DNA of 64,000 bases from Ideonella sp. (GTDB lineage Bacteria; Pseudomonadota; Gammaproteobacteria; Burkholderiales; Burkholderiaceae_C). The stretch's first letter is position 1; each line of letters begins with the position of its first letter. The notes beneath the pieces are model-generated. The model made no database searches and was not told where the DNA came from. It saw only the letters and a program-made list of their open reading frames with translations. The translations under genes and the position numbers were made by a program. This document shows positions 7,660 to 15,726 of this stretch, in pieces. The stretch is from positions 186,001 to 250,000 of the forward strand of contig JABTUC010000003.1 of the NCBI GenBank assembly GCA_015075545.1, given 5' to 3'.

Positions 7660-7810
7660 GGCGGGTCCGCACGGCCGACAGCGGCTTCAGAGCCGGCTGG
7701 CCAGCCAGCAACGGCGTCAGGTGTTCGGCACCCAAGGCCCGACGACGTTCGCGCGTCAATCTCAGCCAAGCCGGGGTGGCCCGCAGCAGGACGATGAAGA
7801 CATACCTCAT
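7631..7810 (-). pseudogene. Truncated darcynin-family gene
   Basis: The frame from ATG 7810 opens MRYVFIVLLRATPAWLRL and continues RERRRALGAEHLTPLLA, which is the N-terminal signature of darcynin-family proteins (Pfam Darcynin, function unknown, usually over 100 residues). After about 40-45 residues the similarity ends and the frame runs into the antisense of the nucleotidyltransferase 3' end, stopping at residue 59. The conserved middle and C-terminal parts are missing. The upstream region retains the palindrome found before the neighbouring SDR gene, so the promoter part of the gene has survived its 3' loss. Confidence 0.6.
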
Positions 7811-7848
7811 GGCTTTGCTCTCAGAGTTCGAGCGATGAAGCTGCTCTT

Positions 7849-7862
7849 GGTTGAAATCAACC
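7849..7862 (-). promoter_or_regulatory. Palindrome GGTTGAAATCAACC upstream of the darcynin remnant
   Basis: Perfect dyad (GGTTGA/TCAACC, 2-nt centre), 38 bp upstream of the darcynin ATG. It overlaps the stop codon of the SDR gene. The same 13-mer GTTGAAATCAACC recurs at 8656-8668, before the SDR. It may be an operator for the divergent Crp/Fnr-family regulator, although the half-sites (TTGA, TCAA) are closer together than in a standard FNR box. Confidence 0.5.
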
Positions 7863-8624
7863 ACGCTGCAGAATTCGTGCGAGCACGCCGGGCGCCCAAC
7901 GCTGCAGCCAAGGCAACCACCGGGCCTTGCCGACGCGGATGTCGCGCCTTGCGGCGAGCAAACCCTCGATCAGTTGTTCGGCGGCCCGTGCTGCCGACAA
8001 CTTGCCGCTGCCGCGGCCCGCGGTCATCGGCGTGTCCACCAGCGGCATCACCACCTCCACCACGCGCACCGTTGCGGCTTCCATCTGCACCCGCAGCGCC
8101 TGGGTGAAGAGGCGCAGACCCGCCTTGGTCGCGCTGTAGACCGCCGCCGTGCGCTTGGGCGCGTACCCCAGGCCGGACGTGACATTGACGATCCACGACG
8201 TCCGCCTTGCCTGCAGATGCGGCAGCAAAGCGTGCGTGAGGACCATGGGTGCAACCAGATTGACATCGACCTCGTGGCGAATGCGTGCGGCGTCGCAACT
8301 CGCATCGTCCAGCCTCAGATCGCTCTGGATGCCGGCGTTGTTGATGAGGCACCCCACCTCCGGGTGATCCGAGACGATGCGTGCGATCAAGGCAGGCAAG
8401 GTGTCGATCTCGGCGAGGTCGGCGGCATAGGTCGTCACCAGAGCGCTGTGCGCGGCCAGCGCGCGCAAGGCGTCGCGATTGCGTCCGATGGCGATCACCG
8501 GGACACCGGCGCCGGCCAGTTGAAGCGTCAGCTCCCTGCCGATGCCCGAGGTGGCACCGGTCACAATCGTGCATGGCAGTCGGGCGCAGCGGCCGGGCGT
8601 TTGATCCGATGCTTGGGTACTCAT
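7857..8624 (-). CDS. Short-chain dehydrogenase/reductase, DltE-like
   Basis: 255 residues from ATG 8624. The SDR landmarks are TIVTGATSGIGRELT (cofactor loop), LINNAGIQSDL (NNAG), the Ser/Tyr/Lys active site with VNVTSGLGYAPKRTAAVYSATKAG, and VVMPLVDTPMT. The C-terminal RDIRVGKARWL..LQRWAPG resembles DltE-type SDRs. It is divergent from a Crp/Fnr regulator and upstream of the darcynin remnant on the same strand; both have the same palindrome 30-38 bp before their ATG. NAD(P)H-dependent reduction is expected, but the substrate cannot be told. Confidence 0.88.
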   Translation of the reverse strand: MSTQASDQTPGRCARLPCTIVTGATSGIGRELTLQLAGAGVPVIAIGRNRDALRALAAHSALVTTYAADLAEIDTLPALIARIVSDHPEVGCLINNAGIQSDLRLDDASCDAARIRHEVDVNLVAPMVLTHALLPHLQARRTSWIVNVTSGLGYAPKRTAAVYSATKAGLRLFTQALRVQMEAATVRVVEVVMPLVDTPMTAGRGSGKLSAARAAEQLIEGLLAARRDIRVGKARWLPWLQRWAPGVLARILQRG

Positions 8625-8654
8625 GGTGCAGCCCACTGTAGGCGGCGCCGTACC

Positions 8655-8668
8655 CGTTGAAATCAACC
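8655..8668 (-). promoter_or_regulatory. Palindrome CGTTGAAATCAACC in the SDR-Crp/Fnr intergenic region
   Basis: It carries the same 13-mer as the site at 7849-7862. It lies 30 bp before the SDR ATG and 16 bp before the ATG of the divergent regulator gene, an ideal place for joint control and autoregulation. Confidence 0.5.
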
Positions 8669-8684
8669 CAGGTTAATCGGGCGC

Positions 8685-9317
8685 ATGACCCAACACACCG
8701 TGTTCCGCGACCTGCTGCAGGCCGCTGCCGGCACCGAGTTGCCCCATTGGCCGCGCGTTGCCGATGCCTTGACGATGCGCCGCATCGAAGCCGGCGGCAC
8801 CGTGTTTCTTCAGGACGTCGAGCATCCCTTCGTGTACGCGGTAGAGACGGGCCTGCTGAAGCTTTGCTACCTGGCCGAAGACGGCACGGAGTGGATCAAG
8901 TCGTTCGCCAGCGAAGGCCGCTTCTTCGCGAGCATCGCCGCCTTGCAGCCGGGCGGGCACACGAGCTTCATGGTCACGGCGATCGAGGACTCGGTGCTCG
9001 AACGTCTGGACTATCGGCTGCTCGCAGACTTGGCGCGCAAGCACCTGGCCTGGTCGCATGCGCTGCACACGATGACCTTGGTTTTCGCGGCCAGGAAGGA
9101 GGCCCGCGAACGGGAGTTGCTGACACTCGACGCGCAGGATCGCTACCTGGCCTTCTGTGCAGCAAACCCCGATCTGTCGCGGCGCATACCGCAGAAGGAC
9201 CTGGCCCGCCACCTCGGGGTGACACCCGTCGGACTGAACCGCATCGTCATGCGCCTTCGACGGCTCGATGGAAGGCCCACGGTCGATGGCGACGCCGACC
9301 GGCCGAGGTCGAGCTGA
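8685..9317 (+). CDS. Crp/Fnr family transcriptional regulator
   Basis: 210 residues. The cyclic-nucleotide-binding-like beta-barrel spans ~25-125 (EAGGTVFLQDVEHPFVYAVETGLLKL). A long dimer helix is followed by a C-terminal winged HTH with RIPQKDLARHLGVTPVGLNRIVMRLRR. No N-terminal Cys cluster of the FNR type is present, so oxygen sensing by an iron-sulfur cluster is unlikely. The gene is divergent from the DltE-like SDR across a 60-bp gap that holds a TTGA/TCAA palindrome, and it probably controls the SDR and formerly the darcynin gene. Confidence 0.9.
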   Translation: MTQHTVFRDLLQAAAGTELPHWPRVADALTMRRIEAGGTVFLQDVEHPFVYAVETGLLKLCYLAEDGTEWIKSFASEGRFFASIAALQPGGHTSFMVTAIEDSVLERLDYRLLADLARKHLAWSHALHTMTLVFAARKEARERELLTLDAQDRYLAFCAANPDLSRRIPQKDLARHLGVTPVGLNRIVMRLRRLDGRPTVDGDADRPRSS

Positions 9318-9321
9318 TGCG

Positions 9322-9624
9322 TTACGGCGGCGACGGCAGCGGGCTCGCCTCGTACACCTCGATGCGCGGCGGCTCGCTCGCCAGCGCGCGCAGCGCGGCG
9401 ACGAAGGCGCGCGACGCGGGCACGCGAAAGTGCGCGGCCAGCGCCGCCCGATCGGCCCACTGCTCGACGAACACCAGCCGCAGCGCCTGCTCGGCGTCGC
9501 GGTGCACCGCGTGGGCGATGCACCCCGCCTCACCGCGCGAGCGCGCCACGTGCGCCTGGCTCAGCCGCCAGGCTTCGTCGATTGCGTCGGGCCGCACCGC
9601 CACGCTGCCGAGCACGATGATCAC
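9322..9624 (-). CDS. Antibiotic biosynthesis monooxygenase (ABM) domain protein
   Basis: 100 residues with a single dimeric alpha-beta-barrel ABM domain: IIVLGSVAVRPDAIDEA, then ARSRGEAGCIAHAVHRD and LVFVEQWADRAALAAHF. Such proteins act as cofactor-free monooxygenases or ligand-binding dimers. GTG 9624 overlaps the TGA of the upstream DUF2784 gene (GTGA), which suggests translational coupling. The convergent Crp/Fnr gene ends 4 bp away. Confidence 0.82.
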   Translation of the reverse strand: MIIVLGSVAVRPDAIDEAWRLSQAHVARSRGEAGCIAHAVHRDAEQALRLVFVEQWADRAALAAHFRVPASRAFVAALRALASEPPRIEVYEASPLPSPP

Positions 9625-10085
9625 AGCCGCGCTCTTTCCGCTACCGCGTCGGCGCCGCGCAGCGCCGGCGCATCGTGGGCGGCCGGCGAGCGAAACCGCG
9701 GCGGAAAGCGCCACCAGCCCAGCACCACCAGCACGGCGAATGCCGTATAGGCGAGCGTGAAGACCCACGGCGGCGCGTCGTAGTAGAGGATGCGCTGCAC
9801 CCAGGTCTCGACGAAGCTGCGCTGGTAGCCGGCCATGCCCGCCTGGGCGCGCAGCCACGACTCGAGCGCGGTCAACGGGCACACGCGGCCGAGCCAGGCC
9901 TGCAACACCACGATCGCGATCGCCAGCAGGTGCGCGGCGCGGAACCAGCCGTTGTCGACCCAGCGCCAGCGCGCGGCATGGCCCAGCAGCACGAGCGCAA
10001 GGCCGCCCACCACGAACAGCACGATCGCGAAGTGCAGCAGCAGCACCGCGTCGGCGAGCAAGCGATAGGGCAGCAGCGAGGCCAT
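9621..10085 (-). CDS. DUF2784 family membrane protein
   Basis: 154 residues with four hydrophobic helices: ~8-35 (ADAVLLLHFAIVLFVVGGLALV), ~45-65 (FRAAHLLAIAIVVLQAWLG), ~85-105 and ~105-127. The conserved features are the LHFAIVLFV helix, GRVCPLTALESWLR and SFVETWVQRILYYDAPPWVF, as in DUF2784. Function is unknown. It is coupled to the ABM gene downstream through a GTGA overlap. Confidence 0.85.
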   Translation of the reverse strand: MASLLPYRLLADAVLLLHFAIVLFVVGGLALVLLGHAARWRWVDNGWFRAAHLLAIAIVVLQAWLGRVCPLTALESWLRAQAGMAGYQRSFVETWVQRILYYDAPPWVFTLAYTAFAVLVVLGWWRFPPRFRSPAAHDAPALRGADAVAERARL

Positions 10086-10193
10086 GGCAGTGGCTGCCGA
10101 TTCTGCGCCTGCGGCCCGCCGCAGTGCTCGCGGCCCGCTCGTGCCGGCACCCTGCGCTTGCGGGCCCGCAGCGGGCCTGCCGGGACGGCGGGC

Positions 10194-10607
10194 TCAGGCC
10201 TTGCCGTACAGGATCATCTGCGTGCAGCGAAACAGCGCGATCGTCTTGCCGCTCTCGCGGTGCGACACCACCGCGTCCCACACCTGCGTGGTGCGGCCCA
10301 GGTGCACCGCGGTGGCCACGCACTCGACGGTGCCGTCGAGTGCGGTGCCGAGGTGGTTGGACTTCAGCTCCACCGTCGTGAAGCCGGTGGCGCCCGCGGG
10401 CAGGCTGGCCGCGCAGCCGTAGCCCGCCGAGGTGTCGGCCAGCGTGACCACGCTGCCGGCGTGCAGGTAGCCGTTGGACGCCATCAGCGCCTGGCGGATC
10501 GGCAGCTCGGCGCGCACCTGCTTCGCGCCGACGTGCGTGATGACGATGCCCAGGTGCCCCGGCAGATGGGAGGCACCGCGCTGGTTGAACTGCGAGGCGT
10601 TGGGCAT
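10194..10607 (-). CDS. PaaI-family hotdog thioesterase
   Basis: 137 residues forming one hotdog fold. The signature runs ALMASNGYLHAGSVVTLADTSAGYGC, with the HAG-x5-ADT arrangement in which Asp and neighbouring residues act on the acyl-CoA thioester. VELKSNHLGTALDG follows. It probably hydrolyses an acyl- or aryl-CoA, but the substrate is not visible. It stands 108 bp upstream of the DUF2784 gene on the same strand and 73 bp downstream of an alpha/beta hydrolase gene. Confidence 0.88.
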   Translation of the reverse strand: MPNASQFNQRGASHLPGHLGIVITHVGAKQVRAELPIRQALMASNGYLHAGSVVTLADTSAGYGCAASLPAGATGFTTVELKSNHLGTALDGTVECVATAVHLGRTTQVWDAVVSHRESGKTIALFRCTQMILYGKA

Positions 10608-10680
10608 CGATGCAGTCTACGGCAGGCATGCCCTCGAGCGACGGGATGCCTCGTGCGCCTGTCGGTGCAGCGCGCAGCGC

Positions 10681-11532
10681 CTACACCGCCGAGAACACCA
10701 GCGCGGCATCCACCGCGCACATCGGCGCCTCGTCGAGAAAATCGGCGATCAGGCGGTTGATCGCGTCAGCGTGCGTCAGCGGCGCCATGTGGCCGCCAGC
10801 CACCCGCGCGTGCTGCCAATGGCCGAAACGCGCGTGCAGCACATCGACCATCTCGATCAGCGCGCGCCGCGTTGCACGCCCGTGCATCAGCAGGCCGAGC
10901 GCGCTGACGCCGTCGAAGGCGTCGCCGCGCTGCACCGACATCGCCGCGTCCCACTCGTGCAGGTTGTGCGGCAGCGCGTCGGCGATCTGGCGCCGCTGCT
11001 CGGCGGGCAACGCAGCCCAAGCGCCATCGCCGCTGAAGTACTCGACGAAGCGCTCGGCCGCGGCGAGCCAGGCTCCGGCGCGGCCGAGGCGCCCGAGCTG
11101 CTGGTGCAGCGCCTGCGTTTCGGCGGCCGCCTCGCGGCGGCCGGCCCCTTGCAGCAGGCCGGGCAGCATCGGCTCGAAAAGCGCGAGCTTGGCCACCCGC
11201 TCGCCGAGCACCCGCGCCGCCTGCAGCGCCACCGCCGCGCCGAACGAGTGCCCCACCAGCCGCAGCGGCGCGCGCAGGTGCAGCCCGTCGACCAGCGCGA
11301 GCACCACCTCGGCGGCGTCGGCCAGCGTCTGCGGGCGTTGCGCGTGCCAGGCGGTGGTGTCACCGCAGCCGCGCAGGTTGGGCGCCACCACGCGGCAGCG
11401 CGGGCTCAGGCGCTCGGCCAGCTTGCGCCACTGGCGGTGGCTGCTGGCCGAGCTGTGCACCAGCAGCACCGGCGGGCCCTGGCCGGCATCGGCGTAGTCG
11501 ATGCGCAGGCCATCGCGCTGCAGGGTCGGCAT
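10681..11532 (-). CDS. Alpha/beta-fold hydrolase
   Basis: 283 residues. The nucleophile elbow GHSFGA (LRLVGHSFGAAVAL) carries Ser. The oxyanion region VLLVHSSASSHRQW, an NLRGCGDT segment and a C-terminal His in VAGGHMAPL complete the catalytic set typical of alpha/beta hydrolases; the Asp is likely in the LLMHGRATR region. It may be an esterase or C-C hydrolase. It starts 35 bp downstream of the methyltransferase gene stop, so the two are probably cotranscribed. Confidence 0.85.
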   Translation of the reverse strand: MPTLQRDGLRIDYADAGQGPPVLLVHSSASSHRQWRKLAERLSPRCRVVAPNLRGCGDTTAWHAQRPQTLADAAEVVLALVDGLHLRAPLRLVGHSFGAAVALQAARVLGERVAKLALFEPMLPGLLQGAGRREAAAETQALHQQLGRLGRAGAWLAAAERFVEYFSGDGAWAALPAEQRRQIADALPHNLHEWDAAMSVQRGDAFDGVSALGLLMHGRATRRALIEMVDVLHARFGHWQHARVAGGHMAPLTHADAINRLIADFLDEAPMCAVDAALVFSAV

Positions 11533-11567
11533 CGGCGGCTCCGTCTCGGGCGCGTCGTGGCGACGCG

Positions 11568-12410
11568 TCAGCGCTTGGTGATCACGATTTCGAGGTACTC
11601 GCTCGGCGCCACCAGCGTGCCGTCGCCGGCGCGGTTGAAGCGGCCGAGCAGCGCCAGCAGGTCGCGCGCCAACAGCGGCTGCACCGCCGGGTCGAGCGCG
11701 GCGAACGCCTTCAGCACCGGACCGTAGAAGCTGCGGAAGATCTCCAGCATGTGCTCGGCCGAGCGGTAACGGAACGCGAACTGCTTGGGCGTGACGTCGA
11801 TCGCGCTGGCCTGCGCGCCGAACAGCTCGTCGATGCGCTTGCGCGAGCCCCACAGCGCCGGCGACTCGATGCCTGCGGGCGGCTTGACGTGGCCGCCGAT
11901 GGTCTTGAAGAGCTGGCCGATCATGCCTTCGGGCGTCCAGTTGGCCATGCCGATCTTGCCGCCGCTCTTGCACACGCGCAGCATCTCGGCAGCGGTGCGC
12001 TGCGGGTTGGGCGCGAACATGCAACCGAAGGTCGACACCACGTTGTCGAAGCTGCCGTCGGCGAACGGCAGCGCCTCGACGTCGGCCTCGCGGAACTCGA
12101 TGTCGAGCCGCTCGGCGGCGGCGCGCTCGCGGCCGCGTGCCAGCAGCGCGCCCACATAGTCGGTGGAGGTCACGCGGCACCAGCGGCGCGCCGCGGCCAG
12201 CGTCACGTTGCCGTTGCCGGCGGCGACGTCGAGCACGGTCGAGCCGGCGCGCAGGTCGATCGCCTCGGCGAGCGATTCGCCGACGATCTGCAGCGTGGTG
12301 CCGACGACAGCGTAGTCGCCCGACGACCACGCCGCCTGTTGCTTGGACTTGACGGCGGCGAAGTCGGGCGTGGCCTGCGCGGGAGTTGCGGCGGCAGCCA
12401 GTGTGTTCAT
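11568..12410 (-). CDS. Class I SAM-dependent methyltransferase
   Basis: 280 residues. Motif I is VLDVAAGNGNVTLAAA, motif II includes SFDNVVSTFGCMFAPN, and motif III follows in LRVCKSGGKIGMANWTPEG. The N-terminal KQQAAWSSGDYAVVG is typical of the UbiE/Methyltransf_25-like group. It methylates an unknown small molecule. It is the first gene of a minus-strand run with the alpha/beta hydrolase and faces a DUF4242 gene across a 317-bp gap. Confidence 0.85.
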   Translation of the reverse strand: MNTLAAAATPAQATPDFAAVKSKQQAAWSSGDYAVVGTTLQIVGESLAEAIDLRAGSTVLDVAAGNGNVTLAAARRWCRVTSTDYVGALLARGRERAAAERLDIEFREADVEALPFADGSFDNVVSTFGCMFAPNPQRTAAEMLRVCKSGGKIGMANWTPEGMIGQLFKTIGGHVKPPAGIESPALWGSRKRIDELFGAQASAIDVTPKQFAFRYRSAEHMLEIFRSFYGPVLKAFAALDPAVQPLLARDLLALLGRFNRAGDGTLVAPSEYLEIVITKR

Positions 12411-12727
12411 GGGTGAGTCTCCAAGGGGTTTGGGTGGTCGGGGTCGAACCCGGATCGGCGGCGCCGGTGCATCGCGTCCAACCCCGATGCCCGCCGGCGT
12501 GCGCGTTGGTCGTTGCAGACCGCGTGGGATTCGCCGCGCGCCGCGCGGCGCGGATTACATCTGCAATGCTCGGCGCCGCTGGCGATGCGCCGCGGCGGCG
12601 AGACGCTCGCGCTGCCGCCGTCGCGGTTCGCACGAAAGCATCAGCGATCGATCAGGTCTCCAAGAGGACTGCGCGGCAGTCGCTGCCTACGCTTGAGCCC
12701 ACTGGTCCGACGCCCAAGGCCCCTTCG
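12411..12727. other. 317-bp divergent intergenic region
   Basis: This lies between the methyltransferase (minus) and the two-domain DUF4242 gene (plus). It is GC-rich with short palindromes such as CGCGCCGCGCGGCGCG near 12536, and has no credible ORF. A motif near 12450 resembles a tRNA T-arm but lacks the rest of a tRNA. Promoters for both genes should lie here, but I cannot assign clear -35/-10 pairs. Confidence 0.5.
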
Positions 12728-13327
12728 ATGACCCACACCTACCTCGTCTTGCGCGGCAGCGTGGCCGCCAGCGCCAGCGAACTCGACGCCGCACTGACGC
12801 GCCTGCGCTTGCTCGAGGAGCAGCCCCCCGCCGACCTCGATGCGCGCTGGCTGCACTCCTACGCGCTGCGCGAGGCCGACGGCCGCTTCGGCCTGGCCTG
12901 CGTCTTTCGCGCCGACACGATCGACACGGTGCGCCACCATGCCTTGCTGGCTGCCCTGCCGGCACGCGACATCGCGCAGGTGCATTCGACGCTGGTGCTG
13001 CGCCGCTTTGCGCCGACCAGGGTGTACCTGGTGCGGCGATGCGGGGTCGCCAGCGACGCGGCGCAACTCGAGCGGCGTCTGGCCAGCGCGCGTCGCATCG
13101 CCGAGGACATGCCGCGGCAGGCGAGCTGGCTGCACAGTTACGCGCTACACGAAGCCGGCGGGGCGCTCGGCACCGCCTGCCTCTACCAGGCCACGGATCC
13201 CGGCGCGCTGCGCGAGCACGCGTTGCGCGCCGGGCTGCCCGTCGACCAGATCGCACCGGTGTTCGGTCGTCTCGTCTTCCGCGAGAGCCCCTCGCACCCC
13301 GCGCCCGGCCGGGCCATGCCGGCCTGA
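12728..13327 (+). CDS. Two-domain DUF4242-type protein
   Basis: 199 residues made of two tandem copies of a small alpha-beta domain. Each copy holds the block WLHSYAL-x-EA followed by a Cys/Tyr-rich strand and an R-x-HAL helix (residues ~38-75 and ~133-170). The following gene encodes a single copy with WVHSYVV. The domain is the DUF4242 type (some members have been described as nickel-binding), with His as the obvious conserved ligand. The duplication within one chain would build the usual dimer intramolecularly. ATG 12728 was chosen at the start of similarity. Function unknown. Confidence 0.65.
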   Translation: MTHTYLVLRGSVAASASELDAALTRLRLLEEQPPADLDARWLHSYALREADGRFGLACVFRADTIDTVRHHALLAALPARDIAQVHSTLVLRRFAPTRVYLVRRCGVASDAAQLERRLASARRIAEDMPRQASWLHSYALHEAGGALGTACLYQATDPGALREHALRAGLPVDQIAPVFGRLVFRESPSHPAPGRAMPA

Positions 13328-13464
13328 CCTTCACCGCCATGGACTCCTCGGCGAACGGATTCCACAGGCGCTGCTTCGCAACCGTCGAACGATCGCTTTC
13401 CGCAGCGCGATCGCGAGACCTTCCTTGCCGCTGCGGCTCTTCCATTCACCGAAAGTCAATCACC

Positions 13465-13737
13465 ATGAAACGCTATGTGATCGAACGCAACATCCCCGGC
13501 GTCGGCGGCCTCAACGGCGCGCAACTCAAGGACGCCTGCGCCACCTCCAACGCCGCCCTGGCCAAGCTCGGCGGCAAGGTGCAGTGGGTGCATTCGTACG
13601 TCGTCGACGACAAGACCTTCTGCATCTACCTGGCCGACGACGAGGCGCAGGTGCAGGCGCACGCCGAGCTGAGTGGATTCCCCGCCAGCAAGGTGAGCGA
13701 AGTGCGCAGCGTCATCGAGCCGATGACCGCCATCTGA
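13465..13737 (+). CDS. DUF4242 domain protein
   Basis: 90 residues. It begins MKRYVIERNIPGVGGLN, the family N-terminus. WVHSYVVDDKTFCIYLADDE carries the conserved WVHSY and the Cys/Tyr strand, and FPASKVSEVRSVIEPMTA follows. It is a single-domain relative of the preceding two-domain protein, separated by 137 bp. It would act as a small dimer with the conserved His at the interface. A ligand such as Ni has been suggested for the family, but none can be deduced here. Confidence 0.8.
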   Translation: MKRYVIERNIPGVGGLNGAQLKDACATSNAALAKLGGKVQWVHSYVVDDKTFCIYLADDEAQVQAHAELSGFPASKVSEVRSVIEPMTAI

Positions 13738-13874
13738 GCGCTCGTCCGCTACCGCCCCGCGCCCGCAGGGCGGTCGACCGCAGATTCGGCGACCAGGTGG
13801 CCACGCTGCTGCCACACCTCGGACGCCGCCGCAGCGGTCGGCCTCTGGCAATCGCCGTCGCCGGGCCGCCTTGG

Positions 13875-13880
13875 CACAAT
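13875..13880 (+). promoter_or_regulatory. Weak -10 (CACAAT) before the winged-helix regulator
   Basis: CACAAT lies 6 nt before the GTG at 13887, the same leaderless spacing seen before other genes here. No ribosome site precedes the GTG, which is indirect support. Confidence 0.3.
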
Positions 13881-13886
13881 GCGGTC

Positions 13887-15656
13887 GTGACGACGGATGC
13901 CCTGACCTTCCGTTTCGGTCGTTGCGAGCTCGACCAGGCGCGCCGCTCGTTGTCCATCGATGGCCGCGAGCTGAAGGTGCAGCCGCTGGTCTTCGAGCTG
14001 CTGTGTCATCTGGTGCGCCACCGCGAGCGGGTGGTCACGAAGGAAGAACTGCTCGAAGCGCTCTGGCCGCGCACGATCGTGGTCGACAACGCGCTGCAGC
14101 GGGTGGTGAGCCTGCTGCGCAACGCCCTGGCCGAGGCGGGGCTCGCCGAAGTCGTCCGCACCTACCCGCGGCATGGCTACCGGTTCTGTCTCGACGGCAT
14201 CCAGAGCGCGACCGCGCCGTCGCCCGCCGACGATCGGCTGGCCGCTGCGCGGGCTGCCTGCGAGCGCAACGACTGGACGGCGGCTTGCGAGGCCTTCGCG
14301 GCGGCCGATGCGCAGGCGCCGCTGGCCAGCGCCGACATCGAGACCTGGGGCCGCGTCGCGATCTGCGGCGGGCAAGGGCCGGGGGCCGTGGGTGCGCTCG
14401 AGCGCCTGGTGGCCCAATGCAACCAGGCCGGCGACGCGCTGGGGGCCGTCCGCGCCACGCTGCTGCTGGTGCAGATCCGCACCGACCAGCGCCAGGGCGC
14501 CATCGCACGCGGCCTGATGCAGCGCACCTCGCGCTGGCTCGACGGCCACGCCGACACCGTCGAGCGCGGCCACTTCGCATGGATGTCGGCCCGCATGGCG
14601 CTGACCAGTGGCGACGCCGAAGGTGCCCTCGCGCACGCCAACGAGGCCTGCCGCATCGGCCGCGCGCTGCAGGATGCCGACGTCGAGTGCCTGGGGCTGG
14701 CCTACCGCGGGCATGGCCTGATGTCGCGTGGCGACGTGTCCGAGGGGCTCGCGCAACACGACGAGGCCGCGGCGATGATCCGCCTCGGCGGCGTCTGCCC
14801 CTGGGCCGCGGGCTGGTCGCTGTGCGTGATCCTCTACGCCGCGCGCTACCGCAGCGACTGGCTGCGCGCCGCGCAGTTCGCACAGGCCTACGAGGAGTGG
14901 AGCCTTGCGAACCGCATGCCCGCGTTTCCCGGCACCTGCCAGCTGCACCGGGCCGCAGTGCTCAACGTGCAGGGCGAGCTCGATCGGGCTGCGGCCGAGG
15001 CGCGTTCGGCGGCGGCACTGCTGGCGCAGGCGTCGCCCTGGGCCGAGGGCGACGCGTACTGCGTGCTGGGCGACGTCCAACTCAGCATCGGCGACTTGGA
15101 GGATGCCGAGGCCTCCTACCGCCAGGCGCACGCCCTGGGCTGGAATCCGCAGCCCGGCCTCGCTCGGCTGCACCTGCTGACCGGCCGCGCTGCGGACGCA
15201 CAGCGGGGACTCGAGCAGGCCCTCGAGACGCCCGACTTCACGCTCCGCGAGCGGCGCGACCAAGTGCTGTGCCTGCTGGTGCACGCCGCGGTGGCCGCCG
15301 GCGACGTGCCGCGCGCGCGCGAGGCGATGCACCTCCTCGACAACGACGCGCGCCGCCTGGACAACGAATCGCTGACCGCGATGCACAGCGCCGCGCAGGC
15401 CGAGCTCGCGCTGGCCGAGGGCCGCCCGAGGCTCGCCGCCTCGAAGCTGCGCCAGGCGATCCGCGACTGGCGCGAGGTGGGTTCGCCGGTGGGCGAAGTC
15501 GAAGCGCGATTGCGCCTCGCCGAGTGCCTGCTCGACGACGGCGACCGGCCCGGGGCCGAACTGGAATTGCACGCAGTGCAAACCACGCTGGCGTCGACTG
15601 CCGCCGCCCATCGCAAGCGGGTCGAGGCGCTTCGGTCGCGGCTGTCGGCGGCGTAA
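13887..15656 (+). CDS. OmpR-type winged-helix regulator with TPR-like repeats
   Basis: 589 residues. Residues ~5-100 form a winged helix of the OmpR/PhoB (Trans_reg_C) class: FRFGRCELDQARRSL, then LVTKEELLEALWP-like HTH and the wing YPRHGYRF. The remaining ~480 residues are helical repeats rich in Ala/Leu with alternating A-L-A patterns, matching TPR solenoids as in CadC-like or ATP-independent one-component regulators. No receiver domain, kinase, ATPase or membrane segment is present, so it is probably a soluble one-component regulator that reads a ligand or partner through the solenoid. It follows the DUF4242 genes on the same strand and may control them. Confidence 0.8.
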   Translation: MTTDALTFRFGRCELDQARRSLSIDGRELKVQPLVFELLCHLVRHRERVVTKEELLEALWPRTIVVDNALQRVVSLLRNALAEAGLAEVVRTYPRHGYRFCLDGIQSATAPSPADDRLAAARAACERNDWTAACEAFAAADAQAPLASADIETWGRVAICGGQGPGAVGALERLVAQCNQAGDALGAVRATLLLVQIRTDQRQGAIARGLMQRTSRWLDGHADTVERGHFAWMSARMALTSGDAEGALAHANEACRIGRALQDADVECLGLAYRGHGLMSRGDVSEGLAQHDEAAAMIRLGGVCPWAAGWSLCVILYAARYRSDWLRAAQFAQAYEEWSLANRMPAFPGTCQLHRAAVLNVQGELDRAAAEARSAAALLAQASPWAEGDAYCVLGDVQLSIGDLEDAEASYRQAHALGWNPQPGLARLHLLTGRAADAQRGLEQALETPDFTLRERRDQVLCLLVHAAVAAGDVPRAREAMHLLDNDARRLDNESLTAMHSAAQAELALAEGRPRLAASKLRQAIRDWREVGSPVGEVEARLRLAECLLDDGDRPGAELELHAVQTTLASTAAAHRKRVEALRSRLSAA

Positions 15657-15726
15657 TCGGTTCGCTCGACACACGGTGAACCCGCCATGCGGGCGCCGCC
15701 CCCACCATCGCCACCCGCAGCCCCGC

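Noticed and set aside
12440-12462. T-arm-like sequence (CGGGGTCGAACCCGG) suggesting a tRNA
   Set aside because: No acceptor, D or anticodon arm can be folded around it on either strand.
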